In this document: piece by piece, positions 1 through 8,770 of the stretch
How the letters are laid out: each line of letters begins with the position of its first letter
How positions within the stretch are numbered: the stretch's first letter is position 1
Assembly (NCBI GenBank): GCA_013204545.1
Contig: JABMNN010000093.1
Coordinates: 1 to 64,000 of the forward strand
DNA: 64,000 bases
Origin: Chloroflexota bacterium
GTDB lineage: Bacteria; Chloroflexota; Dehalococcoidia; Lucifugimonadales; Lucifugimonadaceae
Direction of reading: 5' to 3'
Program-made: the position numbers and the translations under genes
Notes under the pieces: generated by a model
Told to the model about the DNA's origin: nothing
The model's database searches: none
The model's input: the letters and a program-made list of their open reading frames with translations, nothing else

Positions 1-154
1 TCAGGGTGACGGTCAGCACGATGCGGTCCGGCAGCGGCTCTGGCTCGCCGAAGGTGTCGATCCACCACCAGGCACCGCCGCCGACGGCCAGGAGCATGAC
101 CAGCGACACGGCTCCGACGATGGCAAGAAGACCGACCAGGAAGCGTCGTATCAT
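1..154 (-). CDS. N-terminus of SppA-like signal peptide peptidase (partial, runs off the window)
   Basis: Fifty-one codons are visible from an ATG at 154 reading leftwards out of the window. The peptide starts MIRRFLVGLLAIVGAVSLVM, a membrane anchor of about 25 residues, followed by a GGGAWWW stretch and a segment ending LPDRIVLTVTL. This matches the start of SppA-type (S49) signal peptide peptidases of Alphaproteobacteria, which cleave leftover signal peptides in the membrane; no catalytic residue lies in the visible part. The DNA is very GC-rich (about 70%), like the adjoining 3' end of aroC and unlike the rest of the window, so it probably belongs to a foreign segment. The family call rests only on the N-terminal pattern. 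Confidence 0.5.
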   Translation of the reverse strand, partial: MIRRFLVGLLAIVGAVSLVMLLAVGGGAWWWIDTFGEPEPLPDRIVLTVTL

Positions 155-237
155 GCGGAGCCCGTTGCGCTTGTGATCAGGTGCGGAGTCTACCGACGGC
201 GGCCCGACTTGTCGAACCCGGGCGGACGGGGACGGCT

Positions 238-1368
238 CTACTGCTGGCCGCTGCCGAGTGGCCCGCACTGCGCCTCGTGGCGCATCAGGTGGTCGAGCAG
301 GACACAGGCCATCATGGCCTCCCCGACCGGCACCGCCCGAATGCCGACGCAGGGGTCATGGCGACCCTTGGTGACGACCTCGACCTCGGCTCCGAACCGG
401 TCGATCGAACGCCGCGGTGTCAGGATCGAGCTGGTCGGTTTGACCGCGAACCGCACCACCAGATCCTGGCCGGTGGAGATGCCGCCGAGGATGCCGCCGG
501 CGTGGTTCGAGAGGAAGGTCGGGCGGTCGCCGTCCATGCGCATCTCATCGGCGGCCTCGTGGCCGGGAATCCCGGCGGCTGAAAAGCCGTCGCCGATCTC
601 CACCCCTTTGACCGCGTTGATGCTCATCATCGCGTGAGCCAGCCGTGCATCGAGTTTTCGATCCCAATGCACATGACTACCGAACCCTACTGGCGCACCG
701 AAAGCAACGACTTCAAAAACCCCACCGATAGTGGTGCGTTCTTTTTTTGATTTATCGATCGCAGCCTTGAATCTGGAGTCTGCGTCAGCGTCAGACGCAC
801 GAACCTCGGAACCCTCTACAGCATTCCAATCTACGTCTACCGTCGCGACCGAACGACCATCCTGATCACCAGTCGCCACTGCTCGTGAGTGGATTGAAAT
901 CCCGATTTCTTCAAGTAATCGCCTTGCTATCGAGCCGGCAGCGACTCGAGCGGCTGTTTCACGGGCAGAGGCTCGCTCCAACACGTTGCGAAGATCGTGC
1001 TGAACGTATTTCAGCGCTCCAGCGAAATCTGCATGCCCAGGAACGATCTTCGTGTACACCTTTTTATCGACGTCATCTCCAACTTCGGAAACAGACATAG
1101 CTTCTGTCCAGTTGACAAAATCACGGTTTTCGATCCACATAGCGATTGGCGAACCGAGAGTGATGCCATGCCGTACTCCTGACCGAATGTCGGCGTGATC
1201 CTTCTCGATCTTCATCCGACCACCGGAACCATAGCCCTTTTGCCGACGAGACATCTGTTTTTCGATGTACTCCTCGGTCAATTCCAGACCAGCAGGGATT
1301 CCCTCAACAATTACAGTGAGGCCAGGACCATGTGATTCTCCGGCTGTGAGGTATCGAAATGTCGTCAT
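238..1368 (-). CDS. aroC: Chorismate synthase AroC (chimeric)
   Basis: Converts 5-enolpyruvylshikimate-3-phosphate to chorismate using reduced FMN, the last step of the shikimate pathway. At 376 residues it is full length. It opens with TAGESHGPGLT and has RRQKGYGSGGRMKIE, the conserved ERASARETAARVA block, SNHAGGILGGISTG and GRHDPC. It is a mosaic. The first ~240 residues (DNA from 1368 down to about 650) are near 47% GC and read like Chloroflexota AroC. The last ~135 residues (about 640 down to 238) are near 70% GC and read like alphaproteobacterial AroC, for example VGIRAVPVGEAMMACVL. The switch lies in the conserved AMMSINAVKGVE stretch. It is either a metagenomic misjoin or a real recombination; the reading frame stays intact. 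On the left it continues into an SppA-like gene of the same high GC. Confidence 0.9.
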   Translation of the reverse strand: MTTFRYLTAGESHGPGLTVIVEGIPAGLELTEEYIEKQMSRRQKGYGSGGRMKIEKDHADIRSGVRHGITLGSPIAMWIENRDFVNWTEAMSVSEVGDDVDKKVYTKIVPGHADFAGALKYVQHDLRNVLERASARETAARVAAGSIARRLLEEIGISIHSRAVATGDQDGRSVATVDVDWNAVEGSEVRASDADADSRFKAAIDKSKKERTTIGGVFEVVAFGAPVGFGSHVHWDRKLDARLAHAMMSINAVKGVEIGDGFSAAGIPGHEAADEMRMDGDRPTFLSNHAGGILGGISTGQDLVVRFAVKPTSSILTPRRSIDRFGAEVEVVTKGRHDPCVGIRAVPVGEAMMACVLLDHLMRHEAQCGPLGSGQQ

Positions 1369-1505
1369 TCGTATAGATTCTCGTTATTTACTAGCGAACA
1401 ATTGGATTCGCAATTATCCGATCAGATCACGGCGGTACTCATTCACAGAGACCAGCAGTGGCTTTGCAGCCACGATTATATGCAGTTGTAATAAATTACT
1501 AGCGT

Positions 1506-2357
1506 CTAGCCAGATTTCAGAGCATGTTCTATCGCTTTAAACATCGTGCCGACTGGCGCTGTCTGCCCTGTTGCCATCTCGAAACCTTCGATCCCTTGGA
1601 ACACAAGCATTGTCATGCCACCGGCTGCTTCCCCGCCGGCTTCTTCTACCTCTCGTAAGAACTTTGTCATCGGCGGAGCGTAGACAGCGTCGTAGCCGAC
1701 AGCCTCGGCAGAAATCATGTCGGCCGTCACCGGGGTAGCCAACTCAGCCGGTCCACCAGCCATTCCTAATGACGTGGTGTTCACCAGCAACGTCGCGTAC
1801 GGAACGTAGTCCGAAAGCTCATCGCGACTTATGCCGATGGCATTCGGTTTGAATCGACCTTCGGAAAAATCTGATGCCAGCGTTCGCGCGTTCTCAATGG
1901 TTCTATTGGCGATAGTGAGGCGATTGACCCCGGCGGTTTTAAGTGCATAGACGATGGCACGTGCCGCACCACCAGCTCCAAACACGACTGCATCAGCTCC
2001 ATTAGGGTCAAACCCGACTTTTTCCTTTAGCGCCCGTAGGAACCCTGTGCTGTCAGTGTTGTGGCCAATGAGCTGGCCGTCTCGATTGAATATCCAGTTG
2101 ACGGCTCCAACAGCTTCCGCGGCTTCTGTAAGTTCGTCGACCATCGGTATCACTGCCTGCTTGTACGGCAATGTCACGCAGGCAGCAAGAAAACCGCTTG
2201 TCCTGAATGTGGCAATTTTCTCTTCGAGTTCATCTGGCATGACGTCCCATGCCTCAAATGTTTCTTTGATGCCAAGTTCGTCCAGTCCAGCCTGTTGAAA
2301 TATAGGGGATTTCGTGTGACCAATAGGATGGCCCATCACGCCGATGTTGCTGCTCAT
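1506..2357 (-). CDS. aroE: Shikimate dehydrogenase AroE
   Basis: NADPH-dependent reduction of 3-dehydroshikimate to shikimate in the cytoplasm. At 283 residues it has the usual family length. The N-terminal substrate domain shows GHPIGHTKSPIFQ, the catalytic Lys in LPYKQAVIP and the NTDSTGF loop (a variant of NTDG). The Rossmann domain begins with FGAGGAARAIVYAL, and the C-terminal helix has MLVFQGIEGFEMATG. The start fits the family (MSSNIGVMGHPIGHTKSP). It lies between ruvX and aroC on the same strand. The 28-base gap to ruvX suggests co-transcription with alaS-ruvX, and aroC follows after about 137 bases. tyrA and aroA at 62.5-64 kb supply further steps of the pathway. Confidence 0.95.
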   Translation of the reverse strand: MSSNIGVMGHPIGHTKSPIFQQAGLDELGIKETFEAWDVMPDELEEKIATFRTSGFLAACVTLPYKQAVIPMVDELTEAAEAVGAVNWIFNRDGQLIGHNTDSTGFLRALKEKVGFDPNGADAVVFGAGGAARAIVYALKTAGVNRLTIANRTIENARTLASDFSEGRFKPNAIGISRDELSDYVPYATLLVNTTSLGMAGGPAELATPVTADMISAEAVGYDAVYAPPMTKFLREVEEAGGEAAGGMTMLVFQGIEGFEMATGQTAPVGTMFKAIEHALKSG

Positions 2358-2385
2358 AGTTCTCTGATTCCTAAGACGGACTGAT

Positions 2386-2829
2386 TTATTTCGACTGCAT
2401 GTATGAGTCGAGAATGATTGCGGCAGAGGCTGAGTCTATCTTGCCTCTCGCAACTCCACGTGCTTTGGAGGGCGATTTTCCTGCCTCTCTCAACAACGAA
2501 TGGGCCTCTACGGTCGTCATTCGTTCATCCCAAACTATCACCGGAAGATCGGTTGTTTTGCGTAGTCTCGCGCAGAACACGTTAACTTTACGGGCAGCCG
2601 GACCCTGTGAACCATCCAACGAAAGCGGTAGTCCTACGACTATCCCTCGAGCTTCTTGATCAGTTGCAATTCGAGCGATATTCGTAGCATCCTCAGATCC
2701 AACAGCTTTTACCGCGTCGATAGGAGTTGCAATCGTGCCTGTTGGATCACTAATGGCGAGACCTATTCGTGCCTCGCCATAATCGACTCCCAGTAGTCTT
2801 CCAGTATCAGTGATAGCTAATTTCCTGAT
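2386..2829 (-). CDS. ruvX: RuvX/YqgF Holliday-junction resolvase-like nuclease; start codon unclear
   Basis: RNase H-fold protein of the YqgF family (Holliday junction resolution and/or 16S rRNA 5' maturation). The reading frame carries LLGVDYGEARIGLAISDP with the first catalytic Asp, GIVVGLPLSLDG, VIVWDERMTT with the catalytic Glu, and DSASAAIILDSYM at the end. About 140 residues is normal for the family. The oddity is the start: the frame is open up to a TAA at 2836-2838, but no ATG, GTG or TTG lies before the DYG motif. The first conventional start, TTG at 2619, would delete the active site. Possible starts are ATC (2829 or 2814) or CTG (2793). Alternatively a one-base error separates it from an ATG at 2836 in another frame. 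It overlaps the end of alaS. Confidence 0.85.
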   Translation of the reverse strand: MRKLAITDTGRLLGVDYGEARIGLAISDPTGTIATPIDAVKAVGSEDATNIARIATDQEARGIVVGLPLSLDGSQGPAARKVNVFCARLRKTTDLPVIVWDERMTTVEAHSLLREAGKSPSKARGVARGKIDSASAAIILDSYMQSK

Positions 2830-5660
2830 TTGCCATTAAGTGATTCGCGAATAATCTTTTCCGCAGAGGCAAGCGCGTCCGCAAGTTGGTGGGCATTATT
2901 ACCGCCTGCCTGCGCAACAGACGGACTTCCACCGCCACCACCGCCCATTCTGCTCGCGATTGCCTTAGCGATGTTGCCAGAGTGAATCCCGGCTTTGATC
3001 GTGTCGTCAGTTGCCATCACTACAACCATCGGGCGGTCGTCAATAACGCTCCCTAGAACGACCACACCATTGCCGATTTGTTTTTTCAGATGATCGCCCG
3101 TCTTTCGAAGGGCACCAGCGTTTGAAGCTGGGACTTCGCTCACCTCAACGTGAATAAAGGTCCCGGCTGCCTCGATATCGAAACTGTTTACCGAGATGTT
3201 GGAACTTCCACCACCTACGCTGGCTCGTAGAAGTTGTTCTTCCAATTGTGCCACTTGCTTTCGCATCTGACTTAGGTCGTTGGCGAGAGCATCTACGCGA
3301 TTGCTAGCTTCCAATGCCGAAACTCGGAATTTGGAAGCAATTTTGTTGAGTGCGTCAAACCGTTCAAAAATTGCTTGCTCAGAGGCGATCCCAGTGATCG
3401 CTTCTAGTCGACGTACTCCAGAACCAATACCTGCCTCAGAAGTTATGACAAACGTGCCAATACCACCGGTGTGATCCATGTGAGTACCGCCACAGAGCTC
3501 GTAGCTCCACGGAGCGTCGATCTTGATGGTACGAACTTCGTTGTCATACGTATCTCCGAAGAACGCGAGTGCACCCTCCTCGACGGCTTCTCCATACGTT
3601 GTAAAGTGCACTTCAACGTCTCTGTTCAGGCGAATTTTTTCGTTAACCCTGTCCTGAACGGCCTTGATCTGATCACGCGTCAGTGCTTGCATATTCGTGA
3701 AGTCGAATCGAAGCCGGTCGGGATCTACTACAGAACCGGCCTGACGAATGTGAGTGCCGACGATCTCTCGCAGCGCTGCGTGTACCAGATGAGTTGCAGT
3801 GTGATTGCGGCGAATACGTTCTCGTCGCTCTCCGTCGACCACGGCAGTAACGCCGGTGCCTTTACTCAGTGAGCCTGCCGATATCGTCCCATAGTGAACG
3901 TTCATGTGACCATAAGGTGCCCTAGTATCGGTAATAATCACTTCTACACCACCACCTGAAACAACTCCTGTGTCACCCACTTGACCCCCGCGAGCCGCAT
4001 AGAACGGTGTCTCGCCGAGGATCAACTCGACTTCATCACCTTCATTGGCACTGTCGACTAATTCACCGTCTTTGACGATAGCAACGACAGTTGTTGTTGA
4101 AACCAATGTTTCGTATCCAGTGAACGCCGTGACTTCGACACCAAGAGATTCATATACGCGGGTCGATTCAGCGTTTCCACCGAACCCACCGGCTGCTCGA
4201 CCTCGCTCGCGTTGCGCTTCCATCTCTAAGTCAAAACCGCCACGGTCTACACTTAACTCGGATTCACCCGCTACCTCTTCTGTGACTTCGACTGGGTAGC
4301 CGTAGGTATCGTACAGAACGAATGCTTCCGTTCCGGAAATACTGTGTCCCCAACCTGTAATAGCCCCAACATCACCGGACTCAACAAGTTTCTCTAACTC
4401 TGAAATAGCTAGGCGAATACCAACTGAATGACCATCGTCTCCTGCAGGTGAATTCAACTTGTTGCCACCTTTGATCAGCTCGGCGGCATCAGGATTGTCG
4501 CTCCGGTAATCAATCATTCCTGAAAGCACGAGCACACCAAATTCAAGAGTTCGAGAGAAGCTATTTTCTTCCTGCTCAAGAACGTCTTTGATGAATCCGT
4601 AGTTACTGATCAACTCAGGATATGCGGGACCCATATGATCAGAGACTGTTTTTGCGATCGCCGAAAGCATCGGGGTATCCATGCCAAGCTCTCGACCAAA
4701 CAGCATTCCCCGTCGAATAAGTCGTCGAAGAACGTATCCCCTTCCTGAGTTGCCAGGAATTACACCATCACCAATTAGGAACGAAGCCGACCGTGAATGC
4801 TCGGCGATGACTCGAATTGCGCGGTCGGTTTGCTTATCCTCCCCCCACTCTTTCCCTGAAAGTTGCTCAACATGAGCAATCATCGGTCGGAAAACATCGG
4901 TCTCATAAACGTTCGGTACACCCTGAAGAACGGCTAACATCCGCTCGAAACCCATTCCTGTGTCGATGTTCTTGGCGGGCAAAACGATGTCGATGCCATC
5001 AAGGTCGCGGTAGAACTGAGTAAACACGAGGTTGTATAACTCTACGAAATCGTCATGGTAATTTGGCCCCCATTGACCCTTTCGAATTGGGTCGTTGATC
5101 TCGGGGACATCATCCATCGATCCACGATAATAATTGATCTCGGAGCTGGGACCACAGACGCCCTCATCACCTGCAGGACCCCACCAGTTGTCTTCATCCC
5201 CAAATCGATAGATTCGATCAGCAGGAATTCCTAATTCTTTCCAGATGTTTTCGGCTTCGTCATCGGTTGTGTAAACGGTGTAGTACAGCCGCTCAGGATC
5301 AAGCCCGAATCTATTTGTCAGTAGATCGAGCGCCCAAGCGCAAGCTTCCTTTTTGAAATAGTTGCCGAAGCTGAAATTGCCCAACATTTCAAACATCGTG
5401 AGGTGCGTGTCATCTCCAACTTCTTCAATGTCAGTCGTACGGAAGCATTTTTGAGACGTTGTAATCCTAGGATGCGGTGGCTCTTTTTCGCCAGAGAAAT
5501 AAACCTTGAACTGAGCCATACCTGAATTAGTTAGAAGTAGTGTTGGGTCTAAGGCAGGAATCAGCGATGCCGAAGGCATTCGAATGTGATCTTTTCTTTC
5601 GAAATACGAAAGGAATGCCTCTCGCAGTTCATCCGCTGTTTTTGGAGGATTGGAGGTCAT
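2817..5660 (-). CDS. alaS: Alanyl-tRNA synthetase AlaS
   Basis: Charges tRNA-Ala and edits mischarged Ser/Gly. The order is the class II catalytic core (FLSYFERKDH motif 1, then FRTTDIEEVGDDTHLTMFEM), the tRNA-recognition domain, the editing domain with zinc-binding HTATH and later CGGTH (ELCGGTHMDHTGG), and the C-terminal DHHA1/C-Ala part ending with a Gly-rich MGGGGGGSPSVAQAGG segment. The length of about 947 residues is slightly above the usual 870-900. I place the start at the ATG at 5660 because GGAGAAAA sits directly upstream and the protein then begins MTSNPPKTADELREAFL. An upstream ATG at 5705 would add 15 atypical residues. It is the first gene of the alaS-ruvX-aroE-aroC run. Confidence 0.97.
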   Translation of the reverse strand: MTSNPPKTADELREAFLSYFERKDHIRMPSASLIPALDPTLLLTNSGMAQFKVYFSGEKEPPHPRITTSQKCFRTTDIEEVGDDTHLTMFEMLGNFSFGNYFKKEACAWALDLLTNRFGLDPERLYYTVYTTDDEAENIWKELGIPADRIYRFGDEDNWWGPAGDEGVCGPSSEINYYRGSMDDVPEINDPIRKGQWGPNYHDDFVELYNLVFTQFYRDLDGIDIVLPAKNIDTGMGFERMLAVLQGVPNVYETDVFRPMIAHVEQLSGKEWGEDKQTDRAIRVIAEHSRSASFLIGDGVIPGNSGRGYVLRRLIRRGMLFGRELGMDTPMLSAIAKTVSDHMGPAYPELISNYGFIKDVLEQEENSFSRTLEFGVLVLSGMIDYRSDNPDAAELIKGGNKLNSPAGDDGHSVGIRLAISELEKLVESGDVGAITGWGHSISGTEAFVLYDTYGYPVEVTEEVAGESELSVDRGGFDLEMEAQRERGRAAGGFGGNAESTRVYESLGVEVTAFTGYETLVSTTTVVAIVKDGELVDSANEGDEVELILGETPFYAARGGQVGDTGVVSGGGVEVIITDTRAPYGHMNVHYGTISAGSLSKGTGVTAVVDGERRERIRRNHTATHLVHAALREIVGTHIRQAGSVVDPDRLRFDFTNMQALTRDQIKAVQDRVNEKIRLNRDVEVHFTTYGEAVEEGALAFFGDTYDNEVRTIKIDAPWSYELCGGTHMDHTGGIGTFVITSEAGIGSGVRRLEAITGIASEQAIFERFDALNKIASKFRVSALEASNRVDALANDLSQMRKQVAQLEEQLLRASVGGGSSNISVNSFDIEAAGTFIHVEVSEVPASNAGALRKTGDHLKKQIGNGVVVLGSVIDDRPMVVVMATDDTIKAGIHSGNIAKAIASRMGGGGGGSPSVAQAGGNNAHQLADALASAEKIIRESLNGKSGN

Positions 5661-6075
5661 TTTTCTCCGAACTGCACACAAATTGGTGATTTTAACTAAA
5701 TCCAATAACTGATTTTAGTTAGGGAGTAATTTGCATGTCAAAGATCATTCGCGTCATCCGAACTTTGACTATGACCAGTTCGAGTGGTTTATTTTTCCCC
5801 AGAAAGTACGGAATTACTGTAATTACTCCCCATTGCTGGCGGGGATGAATTTTGGTTCCAACGCTGTAGCCGCCGATTGCCACGGAAATCACGTCTCAGT
5901 CGGCGGGGCTGAGGATATTTGCAAATGCTATGCGGTCTTTTGTCCTTGACCCGAAATTCGAGCGTGCACAGAAATATCTGATGATTGTAAGCATCGTGTC
6001 ATCATTCAAACCAACAATTCCAATTTGCTGTATAAATGGCGAACTCTCAAGCATCCATGAATTACGCTGAGTGAT
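5661..6075. other. Intergenic region upstream of alaS
   Basis: This gap of about 415 bases lies between alaS and the mscS-like gene, both on the minus strand. It should hold the alaS promoter and leader. I looked for a T-box (specifier stem and conserved TGG-containing terminator motif) because alaS is a common T-box target and did not recognise one. A short repeat of AGTAATTAC/AGTAATTCC occurs near 5813-5830. No coding signal is convincing here. Confidence 0.4.
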
Positions 6076-7548
6076 CTAGTCAGTGTCCGACGCATCAGCA
6101 AGTAGTGTGAGCGACTTGGTGTCGTTACTGGCATCGGTGATCCGCGATGCTGTCGCCATTGCTATCTCTGATAGTAGTTCTTCTCGCCGCTCCGGGGTCA
6201 TCAATTCGTTATCTCGACTGCCGACTGAAGTGGCTGCATTCGGTTTCGGAGACGGTTGTGTACGCGGAGTGGGTGATTCGCTTTTTTGCGTTGTCTGTCC
6301 GGTCCTGGGTACAGTGACTTTGTGTACCGGTTCTGTGGCAACTTCAGCTCTGAACGGTGGTTGTGCTTCACCCCAGTAAACAGTCTGGTGTGGAAACGGA
6401 ATCTCAATCCCTTCGACATCAAAACGAATCTTGATGCGTTTTCGCATCTCACCCATGATTTCCCACTGCTTCATTGGCTTGCAGTCGCCCAACACCTTGA
6501 AAGTAATTGCAGAATCGTCAAAAGAGTTTAACCGGAGAACTTGCGGTGGCGTGATTAGCATGAGGCCATAATACGGATCTGCTGCGATATCGTCGCCGAT
6601 TTCGTTCAGCACCATGATCACTCGATCAACGTCTTCCTTGTACGCAACTCCGATATCTAGATTCACACGTGACCAGTACTTCGTCTTGTTGGAAGCCACG
6701 GTTATTTCACCGTTGGGAATCACGTGAACCTGACCATCGATATCTCGAAGCACTGTTCGCCTTAGGTTGATTGACTCGACGAGTCCTGACATCCCGGCGA
6801 CTGTGACAACATCGCCGGTCCGATACTGGTTTTCGGCAAGGATGAATACACCGGCTATTAGGTCCCGCACAAGATATTGAGCTCCGAACCCAACAGCGAT
6901 ACCAGCGATGCCGAATCCGCCGAGAACGGGCCCGATCGGAACGGAAAGTTCTGTTAGCACCATGAACATTGCCGAGACGTAGATAAGCGCTACAGTCACT
7001 CCAACAAAAACGCTAGAGAGCGTCTGCGATCGCTTTAATACCTCGTCATGATCAGCGGTTGAAGCCTGACCAAGCATGATTGATGACATCGCACGGGGTA
7101 TTACGCGCCGCGTAACTCTGGTTGCAACCCAACTCATGAACAGGATTAGAACAATACGTAGTCCATCGGTTGCCAGCCAGTTACCCGCGGATGAACCTAC
7201 ATCTTTGAGATAGTCGACTGCCGGGTCGATGTTACTTCCGAGGACATGGAGGATTCCAAGTATCGCTGCAATAGCAATTACAGCCGTGACCAGAATATTA
7301 GATATCCACGAATCTGCGGCCTGTACAGCCATGCCTACATCTGCAGTCGCTTCGTGTTGGTCCAACCCACGTATCGCTTGGCGTATGCCGCGCTGTAATA
7401 AATTACGAACAAGCCACCATACCAATACGGCACCAATTGCAATGAGAAATGCCCACAAACCGCCGTCTGCCAGCCACGCCATGAAGCTGCCTTCGGAAGG
7501 GTGTCCTAAAAAAGTATCGAGGAAAGAATCGCCCATAGTCTTGTTCAT
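6076..7548 (-). CDS. MscS-family mechanosensitive ion channel
   Basis: Small-conductance mechanosensitive channel that releases solutes at hypo-osmotic shock. The protein has about five hydrophobic segments in the first ~220 residues, then the typical pore-lining and beta domain pattern GFGAQYLVRDLIAGVFILAE, TGDVVTVAGMSGLVE and HVIPNGEI. The C-terminal ~100 residues (from about EVATEPVHKV) are low-complexity, rich in Pro, Thr and Ser, and probably a disordered cytoplasmic tail. The frame is open to a GTG at 7584; I prefer the ATG at 7548, but no strong ribosome site decides between them. It stands alone, with separate gaps on both sides. Confidence 0.88.
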   Translation of the reverse strand: MNKTMGDSFLDTFLGHPSEGSFMAWLADGGLWAFLIAIGAVLVWWLVRNLLQRGIRQAIRGLDQHEATADVGMAVQAADSWISNILVTAVIAIAAILGILHVLGSNIDPAVDYLKDVGSSAGNWLATDGLRIVLILFMSWVATRVTRRVIPRAMSSIMLGQASTADHDEVLKRSQTLSSVFVGVTVALIYVSAMFMVLTELSVPIGPVLGGFGIAGIAVGFGAQYLVRDLIAGVFILAENQYRTGDVVTVAGMSGLVESINLRRTVLRDIDGQVHVIPNGEITVASNKTKYWSRVNLDIGVAYKEDVDRVIMVLNEIGDDIAADPYYGLMLITPPQVLRLNSFDDSAITFKVLGDCKPMKQWEIMGEMRKRIKIRFDVEGIEIPFPHQTVYWGEAQPPFRAEVATEPVHKVTVPRTGQTTQKSESPTPRTQPSPKPNAATSVGSRDNELMTPERREELLSEIAMATASRITDASNDTKSLTLLADASDTD

Positions 7549-7650
7549 CAGTCGTGTTAAGCGTCGAAAAATCACTAGCGACACTGGTGTTTAGTCAGTT
7601 GCTACCCCACAGACGATACAGATCGAAGCACACCTCGATCTTGTCAGGTG

Positions 7651-8223
7651 TTACTTCCCTCTACTTTCCCAGAGAGTGATGTAGGGACCACTCTTCCCTG
7701 AAATGAGACCGGTCAGATCATGTTTGGTGAGGTCTCGAATCGCTGATCGTTCTTTCTCAATCAATGTGAATAGCTGTTCATTCAACTGCTCGATTGCATG
7801 AGGCGGAAGTTTATTCCCAAACAACTCCTGTGTAGCTTCCTGTAGTTGGACGATCTCAAATCCGAGCAATGATCCAGTAAAAAACAGAACCCCTACCGAG
7901 CCCCTAGGATCGTTTGACTCTTCGGCGACGTTTATACCTATCTCGGCGATGATCCTTTTTAGTGAATTTGCTCTGACCACCGCTTCGACTTGTTGAGGAA
8001 GCGCCATCAGCTCAAGAAATCCCATGTCGTGTCTGCGCAATAATTTTGAGAAATCGAGCTCGACTTTCGAGTAAAAATCTTCTCCAAGGACATTCGATAT
8101 CGACAAACTCAGTACTACAGGCCCACCAAGGAGATTTTCTCGGGCGTCGATGGCAATAAACTCGCGTAAGTGAGGAAATATGCACAGCGTTATGTCGGTG
8201 TTCCCACGGTCTGAATCAAACAT
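7651..8223 (-). CDS. Conserved hypothetical protein, cytoplasmic, 190 aa
   Basis: I do not recognise a family. The protein starts MFDSDRGNTDITLCIFPHLR and has no signal peptide or membrane segment. It alternates charged helices with beta-rich segments (VVLSLSISNVLG, VGVLFFTGSLLGFE) and ends YITLWESRGK. The stretch LGFEIVQLQEATQELFGNKLP could form an amphipathic helix. The next upstream gene on the same strand, the zinc-ribbon protein, starts only 16 bases before this one, so the two are probably an operon. Codon use looks like that of the neighbours, which supports a real gene. Confidence 0.6.
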   Translation of the reverse strand: MFDSDRGNTDITLCIFPHLREFIAIDARENLLGGPVVLSLSISNVLGEDFYSKVELDFSKLLRRHDMGFLELMALPQQVEAVVRANSLKRIIAEIGINVAEESNDPRGSVGVLFFTGSLLGFEIVQLQEATQELFGNKLPPHAIEQLNEQLFTLIEKERSAIRDLTKHDLTGLISGKSGPYITLWESRGK

Positions 8224-8238
8224 CGCTAAATACTAGTC

Positions 8239-8685
8239 TTAGCGGAAGCCCAGTACCTGCTTCACTCGCTGGAAAATGCTTGTTTTTTCGCCTCGACGAG
8301 CCTGATGCCAACTTTTTTCCGCAGAAGCGACCCTGCCCAGATTCGAACCCCGTCGCTTCATCACGTCTCGAATCTCTCGGTCTTCGCTCTTGTCCAACCA
8401 AAACCCAGCATCGCTCGAACAGGATTCGATTTCAAGGTTGTAGCCCCGGTACCGGAATCTAACCATTTTTTCACCACAGTGCGGGCAAAGGTGATCAACT
8501 ACCCGTTTGCCGTACTGCCTCTGGCCTTTGACAATATCGTCGTTAGCTGCGTTGTCTTCGAGCGATTCGAGTGCTGCGGTCGTAATCCAGATGCCATCAC
8601 ACCGGTTGCACTGAGCCGATTCCTCTCCCGCTGTTTTAGAAACATGGAGGTTAGTCTGATCTACTGGGCATGTAAGTTGTGGCAA
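8239..8685 (-). CDS. TFIIB-type zinc-ribbon protein
   Basis: A 148-residue protein with two zinc-ribbon modules. The first is CPVDQTNLHV...CNRCDGIW at residues ~6-33. The second is CPHCGEKMVRFRYRGYNLEIE followed by CSSDAGFWLD at ~68-98, where the second pair of Cys is reduced to one. The CxxC...CxxCxGxWLD pattern is that of the zf-TFIIB (PF13453) family, whose function in bacteria is poorly known. The C-terminus is basic (MKRRGSNLGR, SIFQRVKQVLGFR). It probably forms an operon with the 190-aa protein just downstream. Confidence 0.75.
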   Translation of the reverse strand: MPQLTCPVDQTNLHVSKTAGEESAQCNRCDGIWITTAALESLEDNAANDDIVKGQRQYGKRVVDHLCPHCGEKMVRFRYRGYNLEIESCSSDAGFWLDKSEDREIRDVMKRRGSNLGRVASAEKSWHQARRGEKTSIFQRVKQVLGFR

Positions 8686-8770
8686 AACGATCGGTCCTTC
8701 GAAAATATGAAGCGATATTCAATTGTACGAATCGCAGCTTGGGTATGTTTTCTTGACGTCATCTCAATAG

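Noticed and set aside
173-637. Long open frames on the plus strand in the GC-rich left end
   Set aside because: They are antisense to aroC and the gap before it; high GC removes stop codons by chance. No protein family is recognisable, while AroC motifs are clear on the other strand.
5731-5949. 72-codon open frame on the plus strand
   Set aside because: Composition looks random, no ribosome site, no family; it lies in the upstream region of alaS.
5661-6075. T-box leader before alaS
   Set aside because: I searched for the conserved T-box antiterminator motif and a specifier stem on the minus strand and found neither.
8335-8360. tRNA-like T-arm (AGATTCGAACCCCGTC)
   Set aside because: It is inside the zinc-ribbon coding sequence, in frame with conserved protein sequence, and has no matching stems around it.
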